Positions 7,725-23,181 of a stretch of 62,682 nt of DNA are shown in pieces. Location: NCBI GenBank assembly GCA_003214115.1, contig QCMA01000003.1, positions 1-62,682 of the forward strand. The letters are read 5' to 3'. The notes below the pieces were generated by a model. That model saw only the letters and a program-made list of their open reading frames with translations. It was not told where the DNA came from and did not search any database. Both the position numbers and the translations under genes were made by a program. The DNA is from Prochlorococcus sp. AG-418-I21. Its GTDB lineage: Bacteria > Cyanobacteriota > Cyanobacteriia > PCC-6307 > Cyanobiaceae. How positions within the stretch are numbered: the first letter of the stretch is position 1; each line of letters starts with the position of its first letter.

Positions 7725-8615
7725 TCATCCCAGTTCCAAGCAGGCAAGTCCATATACTTGATTCATAGGGCAGGGAGGTTGAATACCTTTATACATTCTG
7801 TAAGTTTTTGATATTTCCTCAAATCCCAAACTTGATAAAAGATAATTTGCATAAGGGTTCAGATTAGAGCAATCCAATAAGATTTGAGCATCTAAATCAC
7901 CAACTAACTCCCTTATTAATAATTCAGCAAGTGGTGGAGTATCCGCTAAAAGTGGGCCAATTCTCCAGCCTTGCTCATTATCCTCCAATACACAAGGTCT
8001 TATCCTGCCAAAACCATGGCACATCCCATTATTATCGACAATTGCACTGACATTACCATGAGAATTTTTCAACCAGTCATTTAGAAAATGTGGTCTGGGA
8101 CTAGGTTCTCTTTGATCATCATAAATTAAGACTGCTTCAGAAGAAATTTTATTACCCGGGACAACTTTAAAAGAATGAAATTGATCTTTATAGAAATTTG
8201 TCAATGGCAAATCTTGAGAACCATTTAATTTCCATCGATTTGTAATGGAAGATTTTCTAAACCCCCACTTTGCGTAATCATTTAATCTATCTGGGGCAGC
8301 CTCAAGACCAATACAATCAACATTTTTCAAATATTCGAGGGCATGTTTCCATAATCTCACTCCATATCCATTATTCCGGAATTCTTTTTTAACAATAAAT
8401 AAACCTATAAAACTATAAGAAGAATTATATTTTATGCACGCAATAGAGCCTATAGGATTATTGTCTAGACAAGCTACCCATACCCCTTGTTTATCTGTAT
8501 TTCTATAAATTGATAAATCATCCATTCCAGGAGAAAATCCTTCTAACCTCGCCCAGTTTGTGACTTCTGGTATTTCATTTATAGATATCAATCTAATTGA
8601 AAAATTTTCCCTCAT
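7725..8615 (-). CDS. GNAT family N-acetyltransferase (296 aa)
   Basis: GSIACIKYNSSYSFIGLFIVKKEFRNNGYGVRLWKHAL = GNAT acetyl-CoA binding core. Confidence 0.8.
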   Translation of the reverse strand: MRENFSIRLISINEIPEVTNWARLEGFSPGMDDLSIYRNTDKQGVWVACLDNNPIGSIACIKYNSSYSFIGLFIVKKEFRNNGYGVRLWKHALEYLKNVDCIGLEAAPDRLNDYAKWGFRKSSITNRWKLNGSQDLPLTNFYKDQFHSFKVVPGNKISSEAVLIYDDQREPSPRPHFLNDWLKNSHGNVSAIVDNNGMCHGFGRIRPCVLEDNEQGWRIGPLLADTPPLAELLIRELVGDLDAQILLDCSNLNPYANYLLSSLGFEEISKTYRMYKGIQPPCPMNQVYGLACLELG

Positions 8616-8771
8616 AGAAATATACTAACCAAGAAAATTTTTAATTTTTAATAGCAATATTAATAAATTTGATTATTTCTCATAAATCATTCGCTTTGAT
8701 TGAACTGCCTAAAAACCTTAGTTATTTACAATTTATCCTCTGATATATTTAATACTATTCAAAGGTAAAAA

Positions 8772-10163
8772 ATGAAAATTTCTGATAAATTTCATTTAGA
8801 AGACTTCTATAAATTAAAAAATACAGTTCTCACTGGTAAAACTGAAGATATAAAATGGCGGATCCATCATATCAATATAGTTTCTAAACTTTTGGATGAA
8901 AATAAAAAAGAGATAATTAAATCACTTTTTGTTGATCTCGGCAAATCTGAAATTGAAGGGCTTTCAGAAATACTTTTAGTGAAAGAAGAAATTTCACTTA
9001 TAAAAAAGAAACTCAATTCTTGGATGCGACCAAAAAAGATTGATACCCCTTTTTATCTATTTCCATCATCCTCTAAAGTTATTTATGAACCTCTTGGGTG
9101 TGTCTTAATTCTTGGTCCTTATAATTATCCATTACTTTATATTTTAAAGCCATTGGTAAATATTTTCTCAGCAGGAAATACTGCAGTTATAAAACCATCA
9201 GAGAAATGTCCTGCGACCTCAAAACTTATTAAAAAGCTTACTTCCAAATATTTCCGTAAAGATGTCCTAATGACAGTAGAGGGAGATAATAAACAATCCA
9301 TAAAATTAATTGAACAAAATTTTGACCACATTTTTTTTACAGGAAGTACTGAAACTGGAAAATCTATAATGAAATTAGCTTCAAAAAACTTAACTCCATT
9401 AACTCTTGAGTTAAGCGGAACAAATCCTGTAATTGTTTTCAAGAATGCAAATTTAGAAGTGGCTGCAAAAAGAATTGTTTGGGGTAAATTTTTTAATTCT
9501 GGTCAATCCTGCATGGCTCCAAATCATATCTTTGTAGATAAAGAAATTGAAAATATTTTTATAGAAAAATTAAAAAAATACATAGTAAGTTTTTACGGAG
9601 ATAATCCAATTATTTCCGAAAACCTATCAAAATTGGAGAAAAAACAATTTACATCAACTGTAGAAATTCTCAAACAATATGAAAAAGAAAAAAGAATTTT
9701 ATTTGGGGGGACTTTTAGTAAAAAAAAGTTGAAAATATCTCCTACAATTTTGAGAACTAAATTAAAGGAAACAGATATTTTGCAGAAAGAATTATTCAGT
9801 TCACTACTTCCTGTAGTTGGAATTAATGATAAAGAATCAGCTTTAAAACATATTAGTCAAACATCAAAACCCTTAGCAATCTACTTATTTGGAGGCAATA
9901 AAAAAATCCATAATCATATTTCAAAAGTAACCAGCTCTGGAACAATTTGTATAAATGATGTGATGTTGCCAGTCCTTATTCCAAATTTACCCTTTGGAGG
10001 CGTTGGGCAAAGTGGTATTGGTAAATTTCATGGAGAAGAAGGTTTTCGAAATTTTTCAAATCAAAAATCTATTACTTTTAAAGGTTTTTTATTTGATTCA
10101 AATCTGCGGTATCCCCCCTATGAAAGAGTAAAGAAATTTTTAAAGTTTATTTTTCAGGTTTAA
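8772..10163 (+). CDS. aldehyde dehydrogenase family protein
   Basis: PLGCVLILGPYNYPLLYILKPLVNIFSAGNTAVIKPSE, FTGSTETGK, TLELSGTNPVIV, FFNSGQSCMAPNHI. Confidence 0.92.
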   Translation: MKISDKFHLEDFYKLKNTVLTGKTEDIKWRIHHINIVSKLLDENKKEIIKSLFVDLGKSEIEGLSEILLVKEEISLIKKKLNSWMRPKKIDTPFYLFPSSSKVIYEPLGCVLILGPYNYPLLYILKPLVNIFSAGNTAVIKPSEKCPATSKLIKKLTSKYFRKDVLMTVEGDNKQSIKLIEQNFDHIFFTGSTETGKSIMKLASKNLTPLTLELSGTNPVIVFKNANLEVAAKRIVWGKFFNSGQSCMAPNHIFVDKEIENIFIEKLKKYIVSFYGDNPIISENLSKLEKKQFTSTVEILKQYEKEKRILFGGTFSKKKLKISPTILRTKLKETDILQKELFSSLLPVVGINDKESALKHISQTSKPLAIYLFGGNKKIHNHISKVTSSGTICINDVMLPVLIPNLPFGGVGQSGIGKFHGEEGFRNFSNQKSITFKGFLFDSNLRYPPYERVKKFLKFIFQV

Positions 10164-10226
10164 ATTACTTAAATTGTTTTCAAAAACCTAGCGATTTTAA
10201 ATTTAAAGATTATCTTTAAATAAATA

Positions 10227-10997
10227 GTGAGTTTTATGAAATTTGCATTTTTAGTAATTGCCATATTTATTAATTTTTTTAATCACTCATTAATAAAATC
10301 AGAAGAAAAAAAATTTTCATCAAAAAACACAATTGAGAATATTGCTAGAAAAGAATCAATTACTGAAGAAAAAACTGAAATAAAAAAAATTCATATTGTA
10401 AAAAGTGGAGATACATTATCAAGTATTTCAAAATTCTATTCAATTAATAAAGATTTAATTATTAAATTGAATAACTTAAAAGATGAAAATTATATCTTTG
10501 TTGGCCAAAATCTTATTATCTCCGAATCTTCTGAAAATCTTACAAATCAATCAGATTTAATTAAAAATTATCATATTGTTCAATCTGGTGAAAATCTTAC
10601 TGACATATCGAACAAATATAATTTAAAAGTAAAAGAACTGATAGAGATTAATAATATCAATAATGCTGATTCAATAAAAATTGGTCAAAAGCTCACAATA
10701 AGAAAAAAGAACACAATTAATTTAGAAAAATATGAAAAAACTGAAAATAAAAAAAATAATGACTTAATTGAGTTAGATAAAAAAATTTATGGTCCTATAA
10801 TTATCCAAAGTAAAACATATAAAGATATTAAAGGTAGAAAAGTTTTAAACGTTCTAAATCAAGAAAATAAAAAACTGATTATTTCAATCAATTGTGATAA
10901 AAATGAATTAGATGTGAGAATACCTGGTAAGAAATGGATGGGAAGTAAGCCTGCTAAAGAAGAATTCGAAAATAATTTAATAAATGATTTTTGTTAA
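10227..10997 (+). CDS. LysM-domain protein (two LysM repeats)
   Basis: Two LysM repeats (HIVKSGDTLSSISKFYSINKDLIIKLNNL... and HIVQSGENLTDISNKYNLKVKELIEINNI...) after an N-terminal hydrophobic segment. Confidence 0.85.
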   Translation: MSFMKFAFLVIAIFINFFNHSLIKSEEKKFSSKNTIENIARKESITEEKTEIKKIHIVKSGDTLSSISKFYSINKDLIIKLNNLKDENYIFVGQNLIISESSENLTNQSDLIKNYHIVQSGENLTDISNKYNLKVKELIEINNINNADSIKIGQKLTIRKKNTINLEKYEKTENKKNNDLIELDKKIYGPIIIQSKTYKDIKGRKVLNVLNQENKKLIISINCDKNELDVRIPGKKWMGSKPAKEEFENNLINDFC

Positions 10998-11076
10998 AAC
11001 TTTAATTAATATGTGTGAATAATTTGTCTAAGAATATTAATGATGAGTTATTCTACAAAAAGTTAAATTAATAGTA

Positions 11077-11286
11077 ATGGCTATTTCAAGAGGAGATCTC
11101 GTAAGAGTAAAAAGACCAGAATCATATTGGTACAATGAAATTGGTAAAGTTGCTTCAGTTGATACCTCAGGAATTAAATATAACTGTGTAGTAAGATTTG
11201 ATAAAGTAAATTACGCTGGGATAAGCGGAACTGATGGTGGAGCAAATACAAATAATTTCGCTGAAAGTGAATTAGAGAAAGCTTAA
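11077..11286 (+). CDS. psaE: photosystem I reaction center subunit IV
   Basis: [51 protein letters not shown]...NNFAESEL. Confidence 0.97.
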   Translation: MAISRGDLVRVKRPESYWYNEIGKVASVDTSGIKYNCVVRFDKVNYAGISGTDGGANTNNFAESELEKA

Positions 11287-11290
11287 ATAA

Positions 11291-12169
11291 TTGCCTGAAT
11301 TACCAGAAGTAGAGACAGTTCGCAGAGGTTTAGAGCAAAAACTTAATAACTTTATTATTAAAAAAGTAGAAGTCTGCAGGGATTCAACTGTTGCATTCCC
11401 AATAAACAAAGATGAATTCATTAAAGGACTCCTGAACTCACTTATTTATAAATGGGATAGAAGAGGAAAATATTTAATAGCTCAATTAAAAGAAGTTCAA
11501 AATGAGAATGCCCAATTTCATCTAGATAATTCAAAAAATAATGGATTTCTTGTAGTTCATCTAAGAATGACTGGATATTTTAAATTTATTGAAAACTCAA
11601 GTCATCCTTGTAAACATACAAGAATAAGATTTTTCGATAAAAATAATAATGAGCTTAGGTACATTGACGTAAGAAGTTTTGGCCAAATGTGGTGGATTAA
11701 TAAAGACCTATCGCTTAAAAAAATAATAAAAGGATTAGGTTCATTAGGACCAGAACCATTTTCTAAAGACTTTGATGCAAATTACCTTAAGAAAGTTATT
11801 TCAAAAAGAACAAAATCTATAAAAGCTATTTTATTAGATCAAACAATAGTGGCAGGTATAGGTAATATTTATGCTGATGAAAGTTTATACTCTGCTGGAA
11901 TCTCCCCTTTTAGGGAAGCTCGAACAATAAAAAAGAATGAGTTAATAAAGCTCAAGGAGTCAATTGTAACTGTATTAAAAAAAAGTATAGGTTCTGGGGG
12001 TACTACATTTAGCGATTTTAGGGACTTGGAAGGAGAAAATGGGAATTTTGGTTTACAGACAAATGTCTATAGAAGAACTGGAAAAGAATGTCGTAAATGT
12101 GGAAATTTAATTAAGAGACAAAAAATTACTGGAAGAAGTACCCATTGGTGTCCTAGATGCCAAAAATAA
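11291..12169 (+). CDS. mutM: formamidopyrimidine-DNA glycosylase
   Basis: [15 protein letters not shown]-terminus, C-terminal zinc finger [29 protein letters not shown] start. Confidence 0.96.
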   Translation: MPELPEVETVRRGLEQKLNNFIIKKVEVCRDSTVAFPINKDEFIKGLLNSLIYKWDRRGKYLIAQLKEVQNENAQFHLDNSKNNGFLVVHLRMTGYFKFIENSSHPCKHTRIRFFDKNNNELRYIDVRSFGQMWWINKDLSLKKIIKGLGSLGPEPFSKDFDANYLKKVISKRTKSIKAILLDQTIVAGIGNIYADESLYSAGISPFREARTIKKNELIKLKESIVTVLKKSIGSGGTTFSDFRDLEGENGNFGLQTNVYRRTGKECRKCGNLIKRQKITGRSTHWCPRCQK

Positions 12170-12202
12170 AAAAGGGCTTACTCATCAAGAGTAAACCCTT
12201 TT
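12169..12202. terminator. probable bidirectional intrinsic terminator between mutM and 5S rRNA
   Basis: AAAAGGGcTTACTC-ATCAA-GAGTAAaCCCTTTT stem-loop between convergent genes. Confidence 0.75.
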
Positions 12203-12211
12203 AAATATTTT

Positions 12212-12328
12212 TACCTGGCATTGAGCTATTTTCTCAAGGGGCTACCCCCTAAATATTTTCGCCGCTGATGCGTTTCACAACCGAGTTCGAGATGGATCGG
12301 AGTGGTTCCACATCGCCATGAACACCAG
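12212..12328 (-). rRNA. rrf: 5S ribosomal RNA
   Basis: Reverse complement of typical cyanobacterial 5S (TCCTGGTGTTCATGGCGATGTGGAACCACTCCGATCCATCTCGAACTCGG...). Confidence 0.93.
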
Positions 12329-12391
12329 GATAGTGTGAACCTTGAGAACTGCATAGAAAATTATATATTTAAAAACAATAAATTAAGTTTA

Positions 12392-15269
<2,878 letters not shown>

Positions 15270-15525
15270 ATAACTTCAAAATTGAAGCATCAGCTTAATA
15301 GAATTGTTATTAATGCATTCGCACAAATAATAAATCTGCATCATTAAAGATGCTTATTGTCTTTAAAAATAATCTATGCAGTTGTCAAGGTTCTCTGAAA
15401 ACAATGAAGTAAATTCAATGAGTCCAGCATCTTAATATGATTGATTAGGAAGCTAGATTCGTTCAGAATTTGATCACATCTCAAAACATTTCCTTTCTAA
15501 CGAATATGGAAGAGGTGGTAATCAG

Positions 15526-15598
15526 TGGAGGTAAGCGGACTCGAACCGCTGACATCCTGCTTGCAAAGCAGGCGCTCTACCAACTGAGCTATACCCCC
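15526..15598 (-). tRNA. tRNA-Ala(TGC)
   Basis: Reverse complement GGGGGTATAGCTCAGTTGGTAGAGCGCCTGCTTTGCAAGCAGGATGTCAGCGGTTCGAGTCCGCTTACCTCCA folds as a cloverleaf; in rRNA spacer. Confidence 0.97.
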
Positions 15599-15610
15599 AA
15601 CATAGAGATA

Positions 15611-15684
<74 letters not shown>

Positions 15685-15805
15685 AGGAAAAATAATGGGT
15701 GTGACCTAGAAAAACTTAGGAAATGAAATTCTTAATAAATTAAAAATGTGAGATACCGATCGACCTAAGGTGACAAAATAATAATATAAACATTTTGTTG
15801 TCTCC

Positions 15806-17291
<1,486 letters not shown>

Positions 17292-17902
17292 GTGTTCAAA
17301 TCCTTTTGTAGATAAATCTACTCAATATGAATTGCATTCTCCAAACAAAATAAGATTAGCTTAAGTTATTTAGGTTCAGCCTCCTTAAAAATTAAGGATT
17401 ACTTTGAGTGCACATTAAAAATATTTCAAAGTGACTTTCCAAGATCTCAGATCCGTTGGCTTTCAAAAGCTAAAAGTTAGCAATTGAAAACAATTTATAT
17501 ATTCTTGACGGGACCTCACACCTTTATTGCAAATACATCTCAAAGTTAACAAATCTAAATTTGATAAAATTTTGACGCAATAAAAGCATCAGTTCCTAAG
17601 TTTTTAAATTTTCTAGGTGCAGAGTTAAACAACAAATGCATAACTCACTTCGAAGGGGAAACCCTTCTTCTGGCTGAAAAATCTGATCGAAATCAAATCT
17701 TCAAAAAATTCATTCAAGTATCAAAAATTAGATTTAAGATAATTGCTTGAATAATGCAAAAAAAAATATTTTTGCCCAGAAGAAAATACTAAACCATACG
17801 ACTGTAATTGTGCAACCTTTTATACAAAAATTTTTTATTATTTTTTTTATTTGTTCAAAGTCTATTTAAACAACTAGGCTTAAATAGAGGGAAACAAATG
17901 AA

Positions 17903-19342
17903 ATGGCAGAAAGATTTAGTCAAAAAAATTTAAGAGTTAGACCAAGTTCCGATGAGGAAAAAATTGTAACAAATGCTAAAAAACACTTCGAAAAGACTTT
18001 AGTTGAGATATCAGGCGAATTAGTAGGTAGTGTTGCTGCACTAGAACACCCAACAAAAAATAAAAAATTAAATTATGGAGAAATATTTTTAAGAGACAAT
18101 GTTCCGGTAATGATTTACCTAATTACCCAAAAACGGTACGAAATTGTCAAAAAGTTCCTGAGTGTCTGTCTTGAATTACAAAGCACTAATTACCAAACAC
18201 GTGGAGTATTTCCTACTAGTTTCGTTGAAGAAAATGGGAAACTCATTGGAGACTATGGTCAGAGATCAATAGGGAGGATCACTTCAGCTGATGCAAGTTT
18301 ATGGTGGCCCATTTTATGTTGGTATTATGTTAATAAAAGTGGTGATTATGTCTTCGGAAAAAGTCAAAGCGTTCAAAGAGGTATTCAACTTTTACTAGAT
18401 CTAGTTCTGCATCCAACATTTGAGGGTACTCCAGTACTTTTTGTTCCAGATTGCTCATTTATGATTGATAGACCTATGGATGTATGGGGGGCACCTCTAG
18501 AAGTTGAAGTTTTACTTCATGGATGTTTAAAAAGTTGTATAAATTTAATGGAGTTAAGTAGAGCAGATCATGTAAGTAGACTTTTAGATCAAAGACTTAT
18601 TCTCACAAATCAATGGATTAAGGATTTAGGAAGTTTTCTTTTAAAACACTATTGGGTTACAAGCCAAACAATGCAAATTTTTAGAAGAAGGCCAACTGAG
18701 CAATATGGTGATGATCAACACTTCAATGAATTTAACGTTCAACCTCAAATAGTACCCTCATGGCTGCAAGATTGGTTAGAGAATAGAGGTGGTTACTTAA
18801 TCGGAAATATTAGAACAGGAAGGCCTGACTTTCGCTTTTACAGTTTGGGGAATTCTTTAGCATGTATTTTCGGTGTACTACCACCAGAAGAACAAAGAGC
18901 TTTATTTAGATTAGTTTTACATAATAGACAGCATTTGATGGGTCAAATGCCCATGAGAATTTGTCATCCTCATATGGATGTAGAGGAATGGCAAAATAAA
19001 ACTGGATCTGATCCAAAGAATTGGCCTTGGAGTTATCATAATGGCGGTCATTGGCCAAGTTTACTATGGTTTTTTGGGGCGGCTGTTCTTTTGCATCAAG
19101 AAAATTACGATTCTGATGATGTAATACTTATGGAAGAAATGAAATCTTTAATAGAGGAATCCTACTGGTGTCAACTTAATCAATTGCCTAAGCAAGAATG
19201 GGCAGAATATTTTGATGGCCCTACAGGTACATGGGTTGGTCAACAATCAAGAACATATCAAACCTGGACAATTGTTGGCTTTTTATTAATGAATCATTTT
19301 CTAAGAAATGAGAGTAACGATTTAGATATGTTTAAAATTTAA
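17903..19342 (+). CDS. neutral/alkaline invertase (glycoside hydrolase family 100)
   Basis: YGEIFLRDNVPVMIYLI, TRGVFPTSFVEENGKLIGDYGQRSIGRITSADASLWWPILCWYY, SLGNSLACIFGVL, PWSYHNGGHWPSLLWFF. Confidence 0.93.
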   Translation: MAERFSQKNLRVRPSSDEEKIVTNAKKHFEKTLVEISGELVGSVAALEHPTKNKKLNYGEIFLRDNVPVMIYLITQKRYEIVKKFLSVCLELQSTNYQTRGVFPTSFVEENGKLIGDYGQRSIGRITSADASLWWPILCWYYVNKSGDYVFGKSQSVQRGIQLLLDLVLHPTFEGTPVLFVPDCSFMIDRPMDVWGAPLEVEVLLHGCLKSCINLMELSRADHVSRLLDQRLILTNQWIKDLGSFLLKHYWVTSQTMQIFRRRPTEQYGDDQHFNEFNVQPQIVPSWLQDWLENRGGYLIGNIRTGRPDFRFYSLGNSLACIFGVLPPEEQRALFRLVLHNRQHLMGQMPMRICHPHMDVEEWQNKTGSDPKNWPWSYHNGGHWPSLLWFFGAAVLLHQENYDSDDVILMEEMKSLIEESYWCQLNQLPKQEWAEYFDGPTGTWVGQQSRTYQTWTIVGFLLMNHFLRNESNDLDMFKI

Positions 19343-19344
19343 GA

Positions 19345-19827
19345 TTAAAATAATCCTAATGTTAGTGATTTATCAATTGGCAAACATGCTCCTATGCCAA
19401 GGTATATTGTTAGAAAGGTTCCAAACAAGAAAACAGACATTGCTATTGGTCTTCTAAAGGGATTAGAAAATTTATTAACGTTTTCGATAAAAGGCAAGAT
19501 CATTAACCCAAGTGGAATTAATGTTTGAAGTGCAATACCTAAAAGTTTATTAGGAACAACTCTAAGTATTTGGAAGACTGGGTATAGGTACCATTCTGGG
19601 AGAATTTCTAAAGGTGTAGCAAATGGATTGGCCTTGTCTCCTAGCATTGCTGGATCAAGAACTGCAAGTCCAACTACACAGGCTATGGTACCTAAAATAA
19701 CTACTGGGAATATATAAAGTAAATCATTGGGCCAAGCTGGCTCACCATAATAATTATGACCCATACCCTTAGCGAGTTTTGCTCTTAATTTTGGGTCAGA
19801 TAAGTCTGGTTTTTTTAACGTAGACAT
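19345..19827 (-). CDS. petD: cytochrome b6-f complex subunit IV
   Basis: [42 protein letters not shown]...[15 protein letters not shown]. Confidence 0.98.
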
Positions 19828-19861
19828 AAGGAAGACTTAGTAATGGTTTAATTATAAAAGT

Positions 19862-20518
19862 TTATAAGGGACCTGAAATGCCCTGTTTACGAATCATTAA
19901 AAAGTGCATCAACATGAAAACAGCTAATGACCACGGTAAGACAAAAGTATGAAGGCTGTAAAATCTCGTCAAAGTTGATTGTCCAACACTTTCTCCACCC
20001 CTCAGAAGTTCAACCATAAAATCACCAATTACTGGTATTGCAGCAGGAACACCTGAAACAATCTTGACTGCCCAATAACCCACTTGATCCCAAGGCAAAG
20101 AATATCCTGTCACTCCAAAAGCTACAGTTATGACTGCCATTACAACACCTGTCACCCAAGTTAATTCTCTGGGTCTTTTGAAACCACCTGTAAGATAAAC
20201 TCTAAAAACATGAAGGATTAACATCAAAACCATCATTGATGCACTCCATCTATGAACAGAACGTATTAACCATCCAAAACTTACATCTGTCATCAAATAA
20301 CTTACTGAACTATAAGCTTGTGTGACTGTTGGCTTATAGTAAAAAGTCATTGCAAAACCTGTTGCAAATTGAATTAAGAAGCATACTAAAGTTATGCCAC
20401 CTAAACAATAAAAAATATTTACGTGAGGGGGTACGTACTTGGAAGTTACGTCGTCAGTTATGTCTTGGATTTCAAGTCGTTCTTGAAACCAATCATAAAC
20501 AGATGAAGAATTCGCCAT
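19862..20518 (-). CDS. petB: cytochrome b6
   Basis: [37 protein letters not shown]...[11 protein letters not shown]. Confidence 0.98.
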   Translation of the reverse strand: MANSSSVYDWFQERLEIQDITDDVTSKYVPPHVNIFYCLGGITLVCFLIQFATGFAMTFYYKPTVTQAYSSVSYLMTDVSFGWLIRSVHRWSASMMVLMLILHVFRVYLTGGFKRPRELTWVTGVVMAVITVAFGVTGYSLPWDQVGYWAVKIVSGVPAAIPVIGDFMVELLRGGESVGQSTLTRFYSLHTFVLPWSLAVFMLMHFLMIRKQGISGPL

Positions 20519-20590
20519 CCAAAAAAAAATTAGCTTTGATATTAAAGAGCTTACTTAAAATTCTTATACTTGGTGTTAACACTTAACCCA

Positions 20591-21877
20591 ATGAATTCAT
20601 CTTTTAACAAACTTTTAACATTCAAAACTTTGATCACTGCCTCAATGATCATAGTTTTTTCTATAAATATTTTATTGATAGAAAGAGTGGATGCTCTCAG
20701 TGATAGCAAGCAATTAGTCCTAGATGCTTGGACCCTGGTTAATGAGGGCTTTTATGACCCAGAAAAGTTTGAAGAAATACAATGGAAGAGAATTAGACAA
20801 AAAACATTACAGAAACAAATTGAAACAACTGAAGAGGCTTATTCTGCAATTGAAGACATGTTAAGACCTTTAGAAGATCCCTATACAAGAATTTTGCGCC
20901 CAAAAGATTATGAACTCCTTAAATCAAGTAATTTTGGAAGCGAGATTAATGGGGTTGGGATCCAATTAGGTGAAGATGATGACAAAAAAGTTAAAGTTAT
21001 CTCAACTCTTGGAGGATCTCCAGCCGAAGAGGCTGGAATAGTAAGCGGAGACTTTATAGTAAAAGTTGATGGCATTTCATCCAAAGAAATAGGCCTTGCT
21101 AATACAGCCTCTAAGTTAAGAGGTGCATCTGGAACTAAAGTTCTGGTTGAAATCTCTTCGGAATCAGGAGAAATTAGGGAGGTCGATTTAGAGCGGAGAT
21201 CAGTGGATCTTAGACCAGTTAGAACGAAAAGATTGAGAGACGATTCTCACACAATAGGATATTTAAGGATAACTCAATTCAGCGAAAGCGTACCCAAAAA
21301 AGTTGAAGAGGCACTTCAAGAGTTAAAAGAGAAAGAGGTTGAGGGGTTAATCTTAGATCTGAGAAATAATTCAGGTGGACTAGTAAGTTCAGGTATAGCA
21401 GTTGCAGACTCGTTATTAAGTGAGAAACCTGTTGTAGAGACAAAAAATAGAAATGGAATCAAAGATGCAATAATTTCTCAAAAGGAGACATCTTTTGATG
21501 GACCAATGGTGACTCTTGTTAATAAAGGTACTGCAAGTGCAAGTGAAATACTTGCTGGTTCTTTACAAGATAATAAAAGATCAATTCTTATGGGAGAAAA
21601 AACATATGGGAAAGGTTTAATTCAATCCCTAAAAAGTCTTGGAGAGGATAGTGGTATTGCAATAACTGTTGCTAGTTATTTAACTCCAGAAGGTAATAAT
21701 ATTCAAGGCAAAGGTATGACGCCTGATAAGTTACTTGATCTTCCTGATACAAGTGAATATGGAAGTGCTGACGATAAATGGGTAAAGAATGCAGAATTAT
21801 TTCTAGAGTCGCTTCTAGAAAAGGAAAAACTTTCATTGCAAAATAGTGAATTAAGCAATGAAGGAATAAAACCTTGA
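20591..21877 (+). CDS. carboxyl-terminal processing protease (PDZ/S41)
   Basis: PDZ region GVGIQL...GGSPAEEAGIVSGDFIVKVDG, catalytic VTLVNKGTASASEILAGSLQDNKR..GEKTYGKG. Confidence 0.93.
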   Translation: MNSSFNKLLTFKTLITASMIIVFSINILLIERVDALSDSKQLVLDAWTLVNEGFYDPEKFEEIQWKRIRQKTLQKQIETTEEAYSAIEDMLRPLEDPYTRILRPKDYELLKSSNFGSEINGVGIQLGEDDDKKVKVISTLGGSPAEEAGIVSGDFIVKVDGISSKEIGLANTASKLRGASGTKVLVEISSESGEIREVDLERRSVDLRPVRTKRLRDDSHTIGYLRITQFSESVPKKVEEALQELKEKEVEGLILDLRNNSGGLVSSGIAVADSLLSEKPVVETKNRNGIKDAIISQKETSFDGPMVTLVNKGTASASEILAGSLQDNKRSILMGEKTYGKGLIQSLKSLGEDSGIAITVASYLTPEGNNIQGKGMTPDKLLDLPDTSEYGSADDKWVKNAELFLESLLEKEKLSLQNSELSNEGIKP

Positions 21878-21914
21878 AATATAGAAAGATTAGAAATAAA
21901 AAATCTTAAAAACT

Positions 21915-23171
21915 ATGGGTTTTAAAAGAGTCTTTCATGATCCAATTCATAAAGAAATAGTATTTGATTCAAGGAAGCCAGAAGAATTAATGGTTCTGGA
22001 ATTAATTGATACAATTGCTTTTCAAAGATTAAGAAGAATAAAACAACTAGGGGCGGCATTATTACTTTTTCACGGAGCAGAATCGAGTAGATTTACTCAC
22101 TCAATTGGGGTTTTTTGTATCGCAAGAAAGATCTATAAAAGGTTAATTGAAAATAAACCTTCATTTTGTGAAAATAAATTTGTTCTTTATGCAGCAGCTC
22201 TATTACATGATTTAGGTCATGGGCCTTTAAGCCATACCAGTGAAACAATATTCGAGCATAACCACGAAAAATGGTCTCAAAACTTAGTTAAAAATTATTC
22301 TCCAATAAATTCAATACTCAAAAAGTATGACAACGAATTACCGAGACAAATTGGGGAATTATTTCAGTCAAAGCAACTATTTTCACAACCTTTGAAAACA
22401 TTAATTAGCAGTGAAATAGATTGCGATCGTCTCGATTATCTTTTACGCGATAGTTACAACACCGGTACTAACTATGGCTTAGTTGATTTAGAAAGAATTA
22501 TTTCAGCTCTTACTTTTTCACCTGATGGAAATATCGGAATCAAACCAAAAGGAGTTATCGCTATTGAGCATTTCCTAGTGCTAAGAAATTTAATGTATAG
22601 AACAATTTACAATCACAGAATAAACGAAATATCAACATGGATGCTGGAAAAAATAATTCATACAATAAAACATAATTTTGAAAAGAAAATTCTGTTAGAT
22701 AATTCGCTTTATAAATGGATATTTTCCCCTGAAAAAGTTGATTTTGATGATTTCATAAGAAATGATGATGTAACATTTTACTATCATTTGATGAGATGGA
22801 AAGATGAATCTTTTGAGCCACTTTCTACACTATGCAAAATGTTTATTGATAGAGATTTGTTAAAAGCATCCGACATAAGTTTTTTGAGTAAAATAAATAG
22901 ACTAAAAATCCTTGCGTTTGCAAGAAAATTATGTGAAAAAAATGGTTATAATTCAGAAATTTTTTGTGGGATTAAGGAAAGGTCATTTAAAGGTTTTGAA
23001 TCTAACAATGCACTTAAAATATGGGACGGCACTTATCAAAGCTCATTGGAAAGTAGTTCTGCATTAATAAAAACCTTAATGAGATCTGAGGAAAGCTCTT
23101 TAATTATTTATCCAGGTATGATCAAAAATGAAATTAAAAATGAAATTTCACTAATAAGAAATAATTCCTAG
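21915..23171 (+). CDS. HD-domain phosphohydrolase (dNTP triphosphohydrolase-like)
   Basis: FKRVFHDPIHKEIVFD, RFTHSIGVF, AALLHDLGHGPLSHTSE, SSEIDCDRLDYLLRDSYNTG. Confidence 0.9.
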   Translation: MGFKRVFHDPIHKEIVFDSRKPEELMVLELIDTIAFQRLRRIKQLGAALLLFHGAESSRFTHSIGVFCIARKIYKRLIENKPSFCENKFVLYAAALLHDLGHGPLSHTSETIFEHNHEKWSQNLVKNYSPINSILKKYDNELPRQIGELFQSKQLFSQPLKTLISSEIDCDRLDYLLRDSYNTGTNYGLVDLERIISALTFSPDGNIGIKPKGVIAIEHFLVLRNLMYRTIYNHRINEISTWMLEKIIHTIKHNFEKKILLDNSLYKWIFSPEKVDFDDFIRNDDVTFYYHLMRWKDESFEPLSTLCKMFIDRDLLKASDISFLSKINRLKILAFARKLCEKNGYNSEIFCGIKERSFKGFESNNALKIWDGTYQSSLESSSALIKTLMRSEESSLIIYPGMIKNEIKNEISLIRNNS

Positions 23172-23181
23172 ACTTATTTCC

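Noticed and set aside
20329-20586. 85-aa ORF antisense to petB
   Set aside because: Overlaps the certain petB N-terminal coding region.
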